DNA of 64,000 nt from Simmondsia chinensis (lineage: Eukaryota; Streptophyta; Magnoliopsida; Caryophyllales; Simmondsiaceae), in assembly GCA_018398585.1 (NCBI GenBank), contig JAGTTD010000005.1, positions 34,412,750 through 34,476,749 of the forward strand. Reading direction: 5' to 3'. Both the position numbers and the translations under genes were made by a program. Under the pieces are notes generated by a model. The model did no database searches, had not been told where the DNA came from, and saw nothing but the letters and a program-made list of their open reading frames with translations. Positions 44,600 through 54,692 of the stretch are shown here, in pieces (the stretch's first letter is position 1; every line of letters starts with the position of its first letter).

Positions 44600-47356
44600 T
44601 AGGGTCATCTCCTCATTTAGGTTGAGATAGGCAAGGTCCTGTCAAATCATTTCCATCCAACTCTTCTTTGGCCAACCTTTACCTCTCTTTCCGTCTGTAA
44701 TATGGAGTTGTTCACATCTCCTGACAGGGCAGTAGTCGGTCTCCTCCTAACATGCCTAAACCACCGCCAGCCGTTGCTCTCTTAGGTTATCCTCGATTGG
44801 GGCCATACCTAATTTACTTCTTAGGTTATCCTTTCTTATGTGTCCGCACATCCATCTCAACATCCTCATTTCTGCCACATTCAGCTTCTACATGTGATGA
44901 TGGTTAACAGGCTAGCACTCTACCCCATAGGACATAGCCGGTCTCATTATCGTCTTATAGTATTTTTCCTTTAACTTAAGCGGCAACTTCCTATTGCATA
45001 GTGCCGCTGAAGCCATCCTCCATTTATGCTAACCCACTTTAATCCGGTTGTTAACATCTGCGTCCACTTCCCCGTCTTGTTGCACTATGGAACCCAAATA
45101 TTTAAAGCACACTTTCTGCGGTATGCACTCTGATCCAATCTTGATGTCTTCCATACTTGACATGGTAGAGGTACAGAACTTGAGTTCCATGTACTCGGTC
45201 TTAGATTTACTGAGTCTTAGACCTTTCGATTCTAAGGCCATTCTCCAGAGTTCTAACATCTCATTCACCTCCTCCCCGGACTCTCCTACCAGGGCTATAT
45301 CGTCCGCGAAAAAGCATGTACCAAGGCACCCCCCCTTGGATGTGCCTAGCAAGCTCGTCTATGACCATAATGAAAAGGAAGGGACTCAAGGCCGATCCTT
45401 GATGTACCCCGACTGCAATGAGGAAAGCGTCTGTCTCTCCATCCGTTGTACGTACATTAGTTTGGACGTCTTCGTACATGTCTTTAATGAGTCATATATA
45501 GGGCTGGCGAATGCCTTTCCCCTCCAAGGCCCTCCATAAGACCTCTCTCGGCACTCTATCATAAGCCTTCTCTAAGTCAATGAAGACCTTGTGAAGGTCC
45601 TTTTGTCTATCTCTGTAATACTCCATAGACCTCCTTAAGAGATGGATGGCTTCTATCTTAGACCTACCAGGCATAAACCCAAATTGATTCTCTGAGACCC
45701 CTGCTTGTTGTCGTAGCCTTCTTTCTATGACCCGCTTCCAAAGCTTCAGAGTGCGGCTCATTAGTTTGATTCCTATGTAGTTGGCACAACTCTGAATATC
45801 GCCTTTGTTTTTATAGACAGGAACTATTGTACTCTTTCGCCATTCATTAGGCATCTTCTTTCCTTGAATAATTTGGTTAGCCATTTGATACCCATTTCTC
45901 CAGTATATTTTCATGCCTCAATGGGTATTCATCTAGGCCGACTGCTTTACCCTTGCCCATCTTCTTCAGAGCTTCCCTAACTTCCTCGGGTCTAATCCTA
46001 GTGCAGTAGCAGTAGGTCTGGTGCTCCGTAGGTGCTTGTAGTTCTTCTGGGGATACATCTCTATCTTCTTGTTCATTGAACAGATCGTGGAGGTAGGATT
46101 TCCACCTAATTTTAATTTGTTGCTCGTCCACCAGCACTTGTTCGTCTGCCCCTTTTATGTACCTTACTTGGTCTAGGTCTCTAATCCTCTTCTCTCTTGC
46201 TTTTGCAATTTTATAGAGGATCCTAGCTCACTCATCGGTATCCAACCTTCTATAAAAATCCTCGAAGGCTTTGGATTGTATATCTTTTACTGCTATCTTA
46301 GCTTCCTTCTTGGCTTGTTTATATTGTTGCCTCTTGTCGTCTCCACTTTGGTCCCACTCCTTAAAGCATTCTCGTTTTGCCTTAATCTTTTCTTGAACCT
46401 CCTTGCACCACCACCGGGACTCTTTGTTGTTTGGTGCTCCACCCTTTGATACGCCTAAAACTTCACGTGCCACATCTCTCAGCTTTTGGGCTACTTGGTT
46501 CCAACTGCGGTTTAGATCTCCCTCAAAATCTCCCCTAGGCTCAGCCTCGATCCTCTTATTAAAGACTTGAAAGTTGTCCCCCTTCAGATCCCACCAACAA
46601 GTACGTGGCTGTGATGGTCCCATGGTTTTCTTGCCCCTTGTCTTAACCTTGACATTAGCATATAATACTCTATGTTATGTTGAGAGGTCTTCTCTAGGGA
46701 TAACCTTGCAATCCCTTCAATCTTTTTGAATCCTCTTCTTTAGTAGTATGCCGTCAATCTAAATCTTTGCTCCACCACTCTAATATGTGATGATGTGCTT
46801 CTCATGTTTTTTGAAGAAGGCGTTGGCAACTGTTAACTCATAAGTGACGACAAAGTCTAATAGGGCCTTACTCTCATCGTTCCTCGTTCCGAAACCGAAT
46901 CCTCCATGGTAGGATGCATAGCCTTCTGTGTTCGCTCCCACATGCCCATTGAAGTCACCACCAATCACAACTTGTTTGCTCTGGGGTACGCCTTGCATTG
47001 TTAAGTCTAAGTCCTCCCAGAATCTAGCCTTCTCCTGCTTTGATTGCCCACTCTGAGGTGCGCATGCACTTATAATGTTCAATATTTCCACATCTAATAC
47101 TAATCGCTAATCTTAGTCACCTCCACTACTATGTCCTTAAGGAGGCTATCCACAATAATACCCACTCCATTCCTCCCCCTTGCTTAGCCCGCACACCATA
47201 ATTTATATCCTAATACATTCCTTGCTTTTTTGCCCACCCATCTAGTCTCTTGAAGACACAAGATGTTGATCTTTCTCCTCATCATCATTTGGGCCACCTC
47301 GAAACTCTTCTTCGTTAGTGTGCCAATATTTAATGTCCCAAATCGTAGGCTCCCCT
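44600..47356 (-). pseudogene. Endonuclease and reverse transcriptase of RTE LINE B
   Basis: The endonuclease start is readable near 47356 (FGTLNIGTLTKKSFEVAQMM, CLQETRWVG), then VVIGGDFNGHVGANTEGYAS (about 46960). RT pieces occur in several frames: ESRWWCKEVQEKIKAKRECF (46440), [69 protein letters not shown] and FADDIALVGESGEEVNE, with the FADD active site intact at about 45300, unlike LINE A. The C-terminal RLRWF/GHV region is decayed near 44770. Multiple frameshifts. Confidence 0.88.
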
Positions 47357-47663
47357 CTCCGTGTCGACTACTCTGTCCCTTCCCTATCCCCTTTGAAGAT
47401 TATCTCAAGTTTTGAGCTCCATTACTAAAAGAGATCATAAACTACTGTCAGCAAGCCTAGTTAGACACGCATACAATCACAAGATACAAGACACTGTGTA
47501 CGCATCACAAGCAATATCAACAACACCCAAGATCACTGAGTACAAGGAGAAAGGGGAAATGAAATAGAAATCAATTAGAACCTAACAACCTTAGTGTATA
47601 GTTATGAGGAAGGAGAGTCCGACCTAGGGCTGGTCGGCTAATGCTGACCTAGTACGGGCCGGC

Positions 47664-48041
47664 TAGAGGTGGCCAACAAGCCGGGCCCGGGAGTCCACCT
47701 AATTAAAAAAAAAAATTTATATTACTTTTATTTTGTATTTTTGATAAACAAATTTATACTTTTAAATATTAGGCTCCAACTGCATTGTATTTGTACTTGT
47801 TACGTTATTTATTTACCATTATTTACTATTACTTATTATATATTTTATTTTATTACATATATTTAATATTATTAGTGCTTGGGATAAAATATATTTGTAT
47901 CTCATATTATTTATCAATGAATTATAATAATTTTAGTACAAAACGACTTTGTATTTTTTAAATTTTGTATTTTTTTTAAAGCTGGTGAAAAAAGGGCCCA
48001 CCCGGGCCCGGCCGGCCCTACCCGGCCCGTGGCCACCTCTA
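47664..48041. mobile_element. hAT-type MITE nested in LINE B
   Basis: The ends TAGAGGTGGCCA and TGGCCACCTCTA-type (inverted) are flanked by GGGCCGGC (47656-47663) and GGACCGGC (48042-48049), an 8-bp duplication with one mismatch. GC-rich subterminal GGGCCCGGG repeats enclose a 270-bp AT-rich core. Non-coding; younger than LINE B. Confidence 0.85.
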
Positions 48042-48274
48042 GGACCGGCTACGAGCCTTGGAGGGAGGCTGTAGTGGCTGCGGTATCGGTGGCCGTGAGG
48101 TGGTGGTCAGGGGCCAGTGTGTGGTCAAGAGAGGTGGTTGACAGTGGTGTTGGTGGTTGTCAGGGGGCGGCCTTTAGGTGAAGGTCGATGGAAGGGAGAT
48201 GGTGGTGGTGGTGGTGGTGGTAGGGGTGAGGGGTGGTGGTGGTGGTCAAGGATTAGGGATCAAAAAAAATTAAT

Positions 48275-48666
48275 AAATGTTAATTGTAGTAAATTAAGGT
48301 ATGATTTTAAAAGTTTAAATTTTTTTTAAAATAACACTTAAGATTTAAGTGTTTTTTAATATTAAAAAAAAATTCCTAATTTCTTTTTTTTAAATCACAA
48401 GAATCCTAATTTCTTTAATCGTTGCAAAATGGATCAGGAAACAGATGAGACGCTGAAGTGACACTGCACTGCACCATTCAACATCCCTTATTTTTCTACC
48501 TTTCCCACTCATAATTAGGAACGCACATCAGTTCGAGATCAGACTGAACAAAATAATTGGGTCCAAATTAGAAATCAAACTATCTTAAATCATAAGACTA
48601 TAGACTAAACAAATTAAATTCGGGCCGGTGCAATTCAAGACCCGTGAGAAGCCTAACCAAATCAGA
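48275..48666. other. AT-rich DNA, no gene
   Basis: The first 100 bases may be the second arm of the fold-back repeat split by LINE B; the rest has no recognised feature. Confidence 0.35.
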
Positions 48667-48797
48667 CTTAGGTTGAAAATTTTCGAAAACAGCCTCTTTT
48701 TAAAGTAGCACCATGAAGGGGAAGACTGCGTACATCTACTCCCCAGACCGTACTTTTGCGGGAGCCCTTAAGGTACTGTAACTGTTGTTGTTGTTGT
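48667..48797 (+). mobile_element. 5'-truncated RTE LINE tail
   Basis: TTAGGTTGAAAATTTTCG, AAACAGCCTC, AGTAGCACCATGAAGGGG, CTGCGTACATCTACTCC, GCGGGAGCCCTTAAGGTACT and (TTG)n match the shared module along its length. No clear target duplication. Confidence 0.8.
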
Positions 48798-49199
48798 ATG
48801 CATAATTATATAATAAATATATATAATTACTAAGATATAAAAATAAATATTTAATTTTAAAAGATTTAATATATTTTGTACATATAGAATATACTTAAAT
48901 ATATATTAAAATTTTGTACTAAAAATATTTAATACGAAATTAGTGTACATGTTTTTAGATCGTGATTGGACTGGACCGAAGACCTTATAGGCTCATACAC
49001 AAGGTCCTTGATCGAAATGGCCTATTTGGTCCAATGCATCTATCCAGATTGAGATCTGTTTACTCCTACCCATTATTCTTTAAGTTTAGTAGAGTAATAC
49101 CATTGACAGAGTAGAATAGTTTTTGCATTGTAAACTCTTTATAAATTATATTACTACCGTCATGTTAATAACAAACCCTTTTTTATCAGAATAATAACA

Positions 49200-49485
49200 C
49201 TCTTGGAGATCGGAATCCTACCTCAATAGAATCAATGCCTCAAAAATTATTTAGATCGGTGTCCTTTGTTCAACTAGAAGAGAAACAAATCATCATGTTG
49301 ATATCTTAGCAAAATACAGGACTCATGAGCTTGATCCTTCGATTGTGTGGTTGTAATCTTAGAGCTAACTAGTGCAATGTGCTTGTACTTACGAGTTTTG
49401 ATGGGTTCAGAGTCTAACTTTTAGTTAATTGTTCGGTTATTGTAATCTTTTCCTTCAATTAATAAAATTATCTTGACTTACCAAA
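49200..49485 (+). mobile_element. Remnant of an L1-type LINE 3' end (RNase H tail)
   Basis: One frame near 49255-49350 reads TRRETNHHVDILAKYRTHEL and ends DPSIVWL, matching the conserved RExN..AD.LA end of the RNase H domain found at the 3' end of plant L1-type LINEs. AATAAAATTATC and CCAAAAAAGAA at about 49470-49490 may be the 3' end. Truncated and decayed. Confidence 0.5.
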
Positions 49486-49949
49486 AAAGAACCAAAGTAT
49501 TTAGTCTGGAGATGGAAGTGATAGGACCGTCCGATCCCATGGCCATTAGGTGTTTTTCCGGTGTATGAAGTTGAAGTGTGGGTATGATCGGTATTGCAAA
49601 TAGGTTGCTTATCTGGTTGAGAAGTGTCTATTTTTGATTAGGGTTGTTTCTTGCATTTTGGGATTCTCTTATTTTACTTTACTTTGTTCATCTTTTGTAC
49701 CAAATGCTTTGCATATTAGCTTGGGCCTTTACTTTTGCAGATGCACCTGATTCGTATTGCGAGTTTTCTCACTAATTGTTGAAAAAAGGGAACCGAGGTG
49801 TTCAGACCAATTCACATGCACCTAAACTTATGTACTATTATCTTCTCTCTCGCTATTCCAATTTAATATTAGTGAAATTTCATCGAGCCTTATGTCACCA
49901 AAGAATTGACATATATAAAATAAATGGACCAGGTATAAGTATAGTTGAT

Positions 49950-50079
49950 TGCTACACTTAATGTCAATTGTTTTAAGATGGACTCTTACTATGGTTGTAT
50001 TTGGGCCTCAATGTATATAACTCCAAGGGTCTGGCCTAAGGCCGGGTGAAATTTAACCTATAGTCCAGATACGAGTAGA
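49950..50079 (+). repeat. LTR-like fragment interrupted by a hAT-like repeat
   Basis: TCAATTGTTTTAAGATGGAC and GGTCTGGCCTAAGGC resemble the LTR-like sequence at 55924-56460 (ATTTGTTTTAAGATAGAATC). The continuation appears at about 50630 (GAACCTAAGTGTGGTTCC). Confidence 0.35.
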
Positions 50080-50630
50080 GATGTAAACGAATTGAAGGTT
50101 CGATGAACTACTCGTGTTCAAATTGATTATGGCTCATCTATGTTCATTATGAGCGATCGATAGCTTACCGAGCCGAGTTCGAGTATGATCGATAAGCTTA
50201 ATAAGTGGAGTTTGAACAAGGTGGTGCTCGGCTTGTTAACGTTTGTGAATAGTTTGATAAGGGCTCGTTAAAGGCTCGATAAAAACTCATTAAAATCCAC
50301 ATAAAAACTCCTGAGGAACTCGTAAAGGGCTTATTAGGAATTATATCAGCTCAAAAATGTTTCGATAATGGCTTAACAGTCATTCGGGTCGATAATGTGC
50401 TCGACTCAAAGAAAATAAGTTCAGCTCAGTTATGAGCTTGAATCGGCTTGGCTCAATAGTAAGCTCAAATCAGTTCAATTAGCCTAACTGAATATCGAAA
50501 AAACTAAAACCCTATCGAACAAAAGTTGAAAAGCTCGATAAGAGCTCGGCTTGAGCTCGAACTCCATAAGGCATATCGAGCTCGAGTTCGAGCAAGGGGG
50601 GGCTCGACTCTTTTACGCCCCTACATATGA
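50080..50630. mobile_element. hAT-like non-autonomous repeat rich in GAGCTCGAG motifs
   Basis: The ends TAGAGATGTAAACGA and CTCTTTTACGCCCCTA are inverted relatives (TAGRGRYGTAAAMGA). The interior has many GAGCTCG, CTCGAGTTCGAG and TCGATAA repeats. The 8-bp flanks (GATACGAG and CATATGAA) match only partly, so the copy is old. Confidence 0.6.
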
Positions 50631-52039
50631 ACCTAAGTGTGGTTCCATCTTAAGCATCAATCGACATTAGGTGAAGGAGCCCACTAGGTTTATGCGTTGA
50701 TCTCATCTGACTCACAACTTTGGCGAACAGTTTCTTACTAAACTCACATTTAAAATTTGTTATCACTTAAACACCTTGAAATATAAAATTTTTTATCTTT
50801 TGCCAAAGTTTGTTAGATTTCATTAAAAATTGCTAATGTGAAAAATAATTATAATAATATATAAATGTATTTGTCATAATTTTATGCTTTTTTATTCGAA
50901 AATGCTGAGATGAATCATTATTTCAATAATATGTATGCAACTTTCGCTAGATACTGGTGAATTCTTTTCATAATTTGTTGTATTTTTAAAAAATTCTAAC
51001 ATAACTCACATATACTGTCTTAATAATTTCAATATTATATTTTCTAAGGACAATTCGTTGTATTTTTACAAAAATTCATTAGATTATGGCATAGCATACC
51101 TAGATAATAGAATTTCTAAACCTCGAAGTAACTTATTAAATATATGTTAAAATATTTGTAAATAATAAATGTTTACACCTTATAGCACCTATATGACAAA
51201 TTCCATATGACTAGGCCTTATTTAGTCACCAAGAAGTACGCGTTGGAAATCAGAATTCATAGGAAGTGAACATTTGTCATCTTATTTGATTATCAAAAAA
51301 TACGCAGAATATGTAAAGCTAAAAATCCCTTAACAATTTTTAATTCTTTTAAAATGTAAAAAATAATTTATATAAATTTGAATTCCTTTGTATTTACATA
51401 ACTTTTTTAAAGAAGTTTTATTTTTTATTATGACAATCAAATAATTTATACTTATTTTTGAAAAAATTAATAAAAATCAAATATTTAAAAATATATATAT
51501 TTTAAAAAATTTAATTGAGGTGTCAAAGTATGACCTTTAGTTTTGAAAAAGAAGTTGCTATGCTCCCTACATAGAGTGCAAAGTGTCGATGCATGGGCCC
51601 CACACCCACCCACCCTTATTTGCGTGTCAAAATTCAATGTCTCCCTACATTAATAATGAACAGTAATACATACTATTTTAGTAAATATTTTTTCCAGATA
51701 TATTATTTTGGTAAAAAAATTTTCAAATTATGCTACTTTGATTTCTTTTATTTTTAAATGATATATTATTGTTTTTTTTATTACAAAAATAATATTATTG
51801 TTAAATCCACATTGTTATTTTAATAAAAATTTTATCCCTCATTTTTTATAAGTCATACAATTACTTTAAAAATAATAACTTTTACTTTAACAATAGTAAC
51901 TTTTTTTATATTTCATCTTTTTCAATTTTTAATTAAAATTATTATTATCATGACAAAAATTATTACCATCAGAGTAATAATATGATTTACAAATATTGAG
52001 AGGCAACAAATTACCTTAAAAATTGCCTTAAAGTAACAT
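50631..52039. other. AT-rich intergenic DNA, no gene
   Basis: No frames, RNA genes or clean repeats. The 50740-51180 part resembles the repeat debris at 42650-43190 and 56720-57260. Confidence 0.4.
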
Positions 52040-52230
52040 TCACGGTGCACCAAGGGCTCTCGCGTGTGCAAGATTTGGGAGGGGTAAATGTACACAGCCT
52101 TCCTCCTCGAGGATGCTACCCTAAAATGAGGTTATTTTCAAGAATCCCAAGCTTCAAAGGTGCAACATAAAAACTTCTCATGAGATCACCCATCTTGATA
52201 CTACTTATTATCTAATTCAATTCATAAGAG
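52040..52230 (-). mobile_element. 5S-rRNA-headed SINE with RTE-type 3' tail (diverged copy)
   Basis: Minus-strand reading gives AGTAGTATCAAGATGGGTGA, CTCATGAGAAG and TTTTATGTTGCACC, matching the intermediate element, box C and 3' end of 5S rRNA. The LINE module follows (GCTTGGGATTCTTGAAAATA, TAGGGTAGCATCC, GGCTGTGTACATTTACCCC, GCGAGAGCCCTTGGTGCACC). The 5' third of the 5S part is poorly preserved and no duplication was found. Confidence 0.7.
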
Positions 52231-53284
52231 TGCAGTCCACATTTATTTTGAACCACATAAAAAGGGCCAATGGGGTCTTCACATTCCATCACAGTATTAT
52301 AAAAAAACAAAAGTAAAATTGTATGATTTCTTCACTTTTAAGAAAAAAATTATTTTTACTTTACTTTAATATTTAAAAATAAGAAAAAATAATTCCTTTA
52401 CTATTAAGATAGCCCATAAATAAGGTAGGTGTGCGTTCTAAAATTTAGTAAAACAAAACGTTTGTTTTTTTTTAATAGCAAAAAAAAAAAAGGAAATATA
52501 TATAAAAAATATGAATGACAAAATAATCTCAATGGAGGAAAAAAAAAAAAAAAACTCAAAAATTTAAAACTAATGAAGTATATCACTCCACTTAAAACCC
52601 TAATTTGATGGAAAACCAAACAATTGCATTTTTTTTTATTAAAAAGTCCAAGAAGGCACAACAGTAAAAGGTATGACTTAAATACAAACAATAAAAACAC
52701 CCAAAACATCATCGGTCCCCTAATTTTTTCCCCAAAATAACCCCTACTTGTGTTCAAAAGAACAAAAATAGCCCCTATTTTTGTAAGTTTATTTAAATTA
52801 ATCTCTCGTTTCTTTTTTTCATTCAAAATAATTAATGTTATTTTTATTTATGATGAACTTAGCCACCCATCGATTGACGAAATTTGGATAATACACGAAA
52901 AAACATGGATCAATTTGCACAAAAATTTACCAATATTAAAAAACTAATTTATGTAAAAAAAATTAATATGAATAAATTTAAAACGAAGTAAATAACTCAG
53001 TAAAATATGTCTACAATTTTGTTATATTTGACCAAATACGCTGCTAGTCTAGTATGCGGGTGGGGGTTGGTTGTGTGAAAGCGAGGGCTTCCAGATAAAT
53101 TGAAAACGATACAAACTTTACTAAAATATTACATAAAACCTTGACTTTAAAGAAAACCTACATTATATAAGAAGTTATAGAACAAAAAATATTATTTAAA
53201 AAGTAATAATATAATTTAAAAAAAATTGAGAGCCATAAAATTATCTTTAAAATTATGATCTTCTTTTGGCGACAACAATTTTAT

Positions 53285-53335
<51 letters not shown>

Positions 53336-53349
53336 AAGAGGAAAACAGA
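52231..53349. other. AT-rich DNA with homopolymer tracts and a GAGTTATTTAC-ended repeat
   Basis: Poly(A) and poly(T) tracts at 52440-52560. A repeat around 52740-53010 shares its end (read inverted as GAGTTATTTACTTCG) and interior with a copy in the EBF intron at 1045-1210. (TA)n lies at 53288-53332. No gene; the minus frame at 52404-52826 is only translated poly(T). Confidence 0.45.
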
Positions 53350-53358
53350 CAGGTTACT

Positions 53359-53544
53359 GTTGTTTTCTGTGTTCTGCTTAGTGGTGCATGAGACTCATCG
53401 TGTTTTAACCTGTTCTTGTTTGTCTTACTGTTTGTATGGCTCTATTGTTTTGGTCCTTGTTCTTTTACGGGTTGACTCAAGGCTCGGTTGGTCGAGTTGC
53501 TTTCTTTGTTCCGCGACTTTGCCACTAATTATCGAAAAAAAAGG
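53359..53544 (+). mobile_element. Short L1-type LINE 3' end with A-rich tail
   Basis: 186 bp with a pyrimidine/G-rich 3' UTR-like sequence ending GCCACTAATTATCG and A8. It is flanked by CAGGTTACT on both sides (53350-53358 and 53545-53553). The A tail and variable short duplication fit L1-type insertion rather than RTE. Confidence 0.6.
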
Positions 53545-53589
53545 CAGGTTACTTTCGGAGAAAAAAAGACCACCTAATTTGGTATGTTT

Positions 53590-54075
53590 TGGGTGTAAAT
53601 GAACGAGTTAACTCTTTAGCTAAATGACCGAGCTAAACCTAGTCAAGCTAATGCCTATTTGATCAAATTGTAAAATAACTGCTTTAAAACATTTCTGTAA
53701 AAAACTACTTTTAGTAGAAATATTTTTATCTAAAAAATTTGTACTTTTTATTATTTTTCTTCTTTAAAGGAGAAACAATACTTTATATTTCTACTTAGAA
53801 GTAGAAAGATAACTATTACTTATATTTAAAAACGCTTTCTTTCTAAGCCAAATATCCTCCTTTGGAAAAGTGCTTTTTCTGAAAAAACACATTTTTTCCA
53901 AGAAAAAGAAAAACTTGCCAAACAAGCCCTCAATCAAGCCCGCCCAATCAAATATAGATCAAGCTTAAATGAGTTTAACTAAGGAGAGCTCGCATTAAAG
54001 CTTAAGCTCAAATTTCCAAGTTGGGGGAGCTTGAAGCTACGCCCAAACCGAGCCTCAACCCCAAAGAGTTCAGAT
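53590..54075. repeat. hAT-like repeat with a nested family T repeat
   Basis: The outer parts (53590-53655 and 53930-54075) have ACCGAGCTAAACC, TCAAGCTTAAATGAG and GAGAGCTCGC like the repeats at 21640 and 59480. The nested part (53660-53935) starts CCTATTTGATCAAATTG and ends GCCAAACAAGCCC, as in family T. Confidence 0.45.
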
Positions 54076-54594
54076 TGTGCCTGCACAATTTATACCGCTC
54101 TAGGTGCCACGTGTTTGAAAACATTATCAAAAATTCGAATCAAAATAATCTGATTCGTCAACCCAAAACCCAACCCAATCCTAGGTCGACTCGATCCGAA
54201 ACTAACCCAACCCGATATTAGCATCAACTTTACCCAATCCGATTGCCAATGAGAACTCATTTTCTCTCTCAATGCACTCAACTGCAACTCCCAACCCCTG
54301 CCTGAGGGCATTTTTTAGTTTTCTATACTCCTAAATTATTATCAAATTTCCATCCTAAACATGCTTTCAAACGTGGTTTCCAAATGGTGAATGAAAAAGA
54401 AAAACTAGAAATGACAATAAAAACTAAAAATAAATAGAATTATTTTCTATTTTTAAACAAGACTTGTTTCACCAAAGGGTCAACTTGGTAAAGCAAATCG
54501 ACCAATTCCAATGTATAGGGGAAAATGGATCAGATTGCCAAATATATGGGGATGATAATGTAATTTAATTTTTTATTTTTTTTAAAAAGCAAAT

Positions 54595-54626
<32 letters not shown>

Positions 54627-54692
54627 TATGCAAAAGAAGAGAGGGAAAAGGGGAAGAATATATATAAATTACTCAAGAACTTTGCCATGAGG
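54076..54692. other. 3' flank of the Gag1-like gene, repeats only
   Basis: 54120-54260 holds repeated CCCAACCCAATCC-type text, probably TE-derived. A26 lies at about 54599-54624. The bases just below 54693 form the 3' UTR of the minus-strand gene. Confidence 0.4.

Larger units (their letters stand above)
44171..48258 (-). mobile_element. Full-length RTE-clade LINE B with a nested hAT MITE
   Basis: It is flanked by ATCAACAAAAATTA (44157-44170) and ATCAAAAAAAATTA (48259-48272), a 14-bp duplication with one mismatch. On the minus strand the order is a CCACC-rich 5' region (48258 to about 47370, interrupted by the hAT element), endonuclease, RT, 3' UTR, the shared module (about 44310-44185) and a TTATTG/TTG-type end. 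Total 4.09 kb including a 378-bp insertion. Confidence 0.88.

Noticed and set aside
52404..52826. 140-codon Phe/Leu-rich minus-strand frame resembling a membrane protein
   Set aside because: It is translated poly(A)/poly(T) sequence without a promoter, splice pattern or family features.
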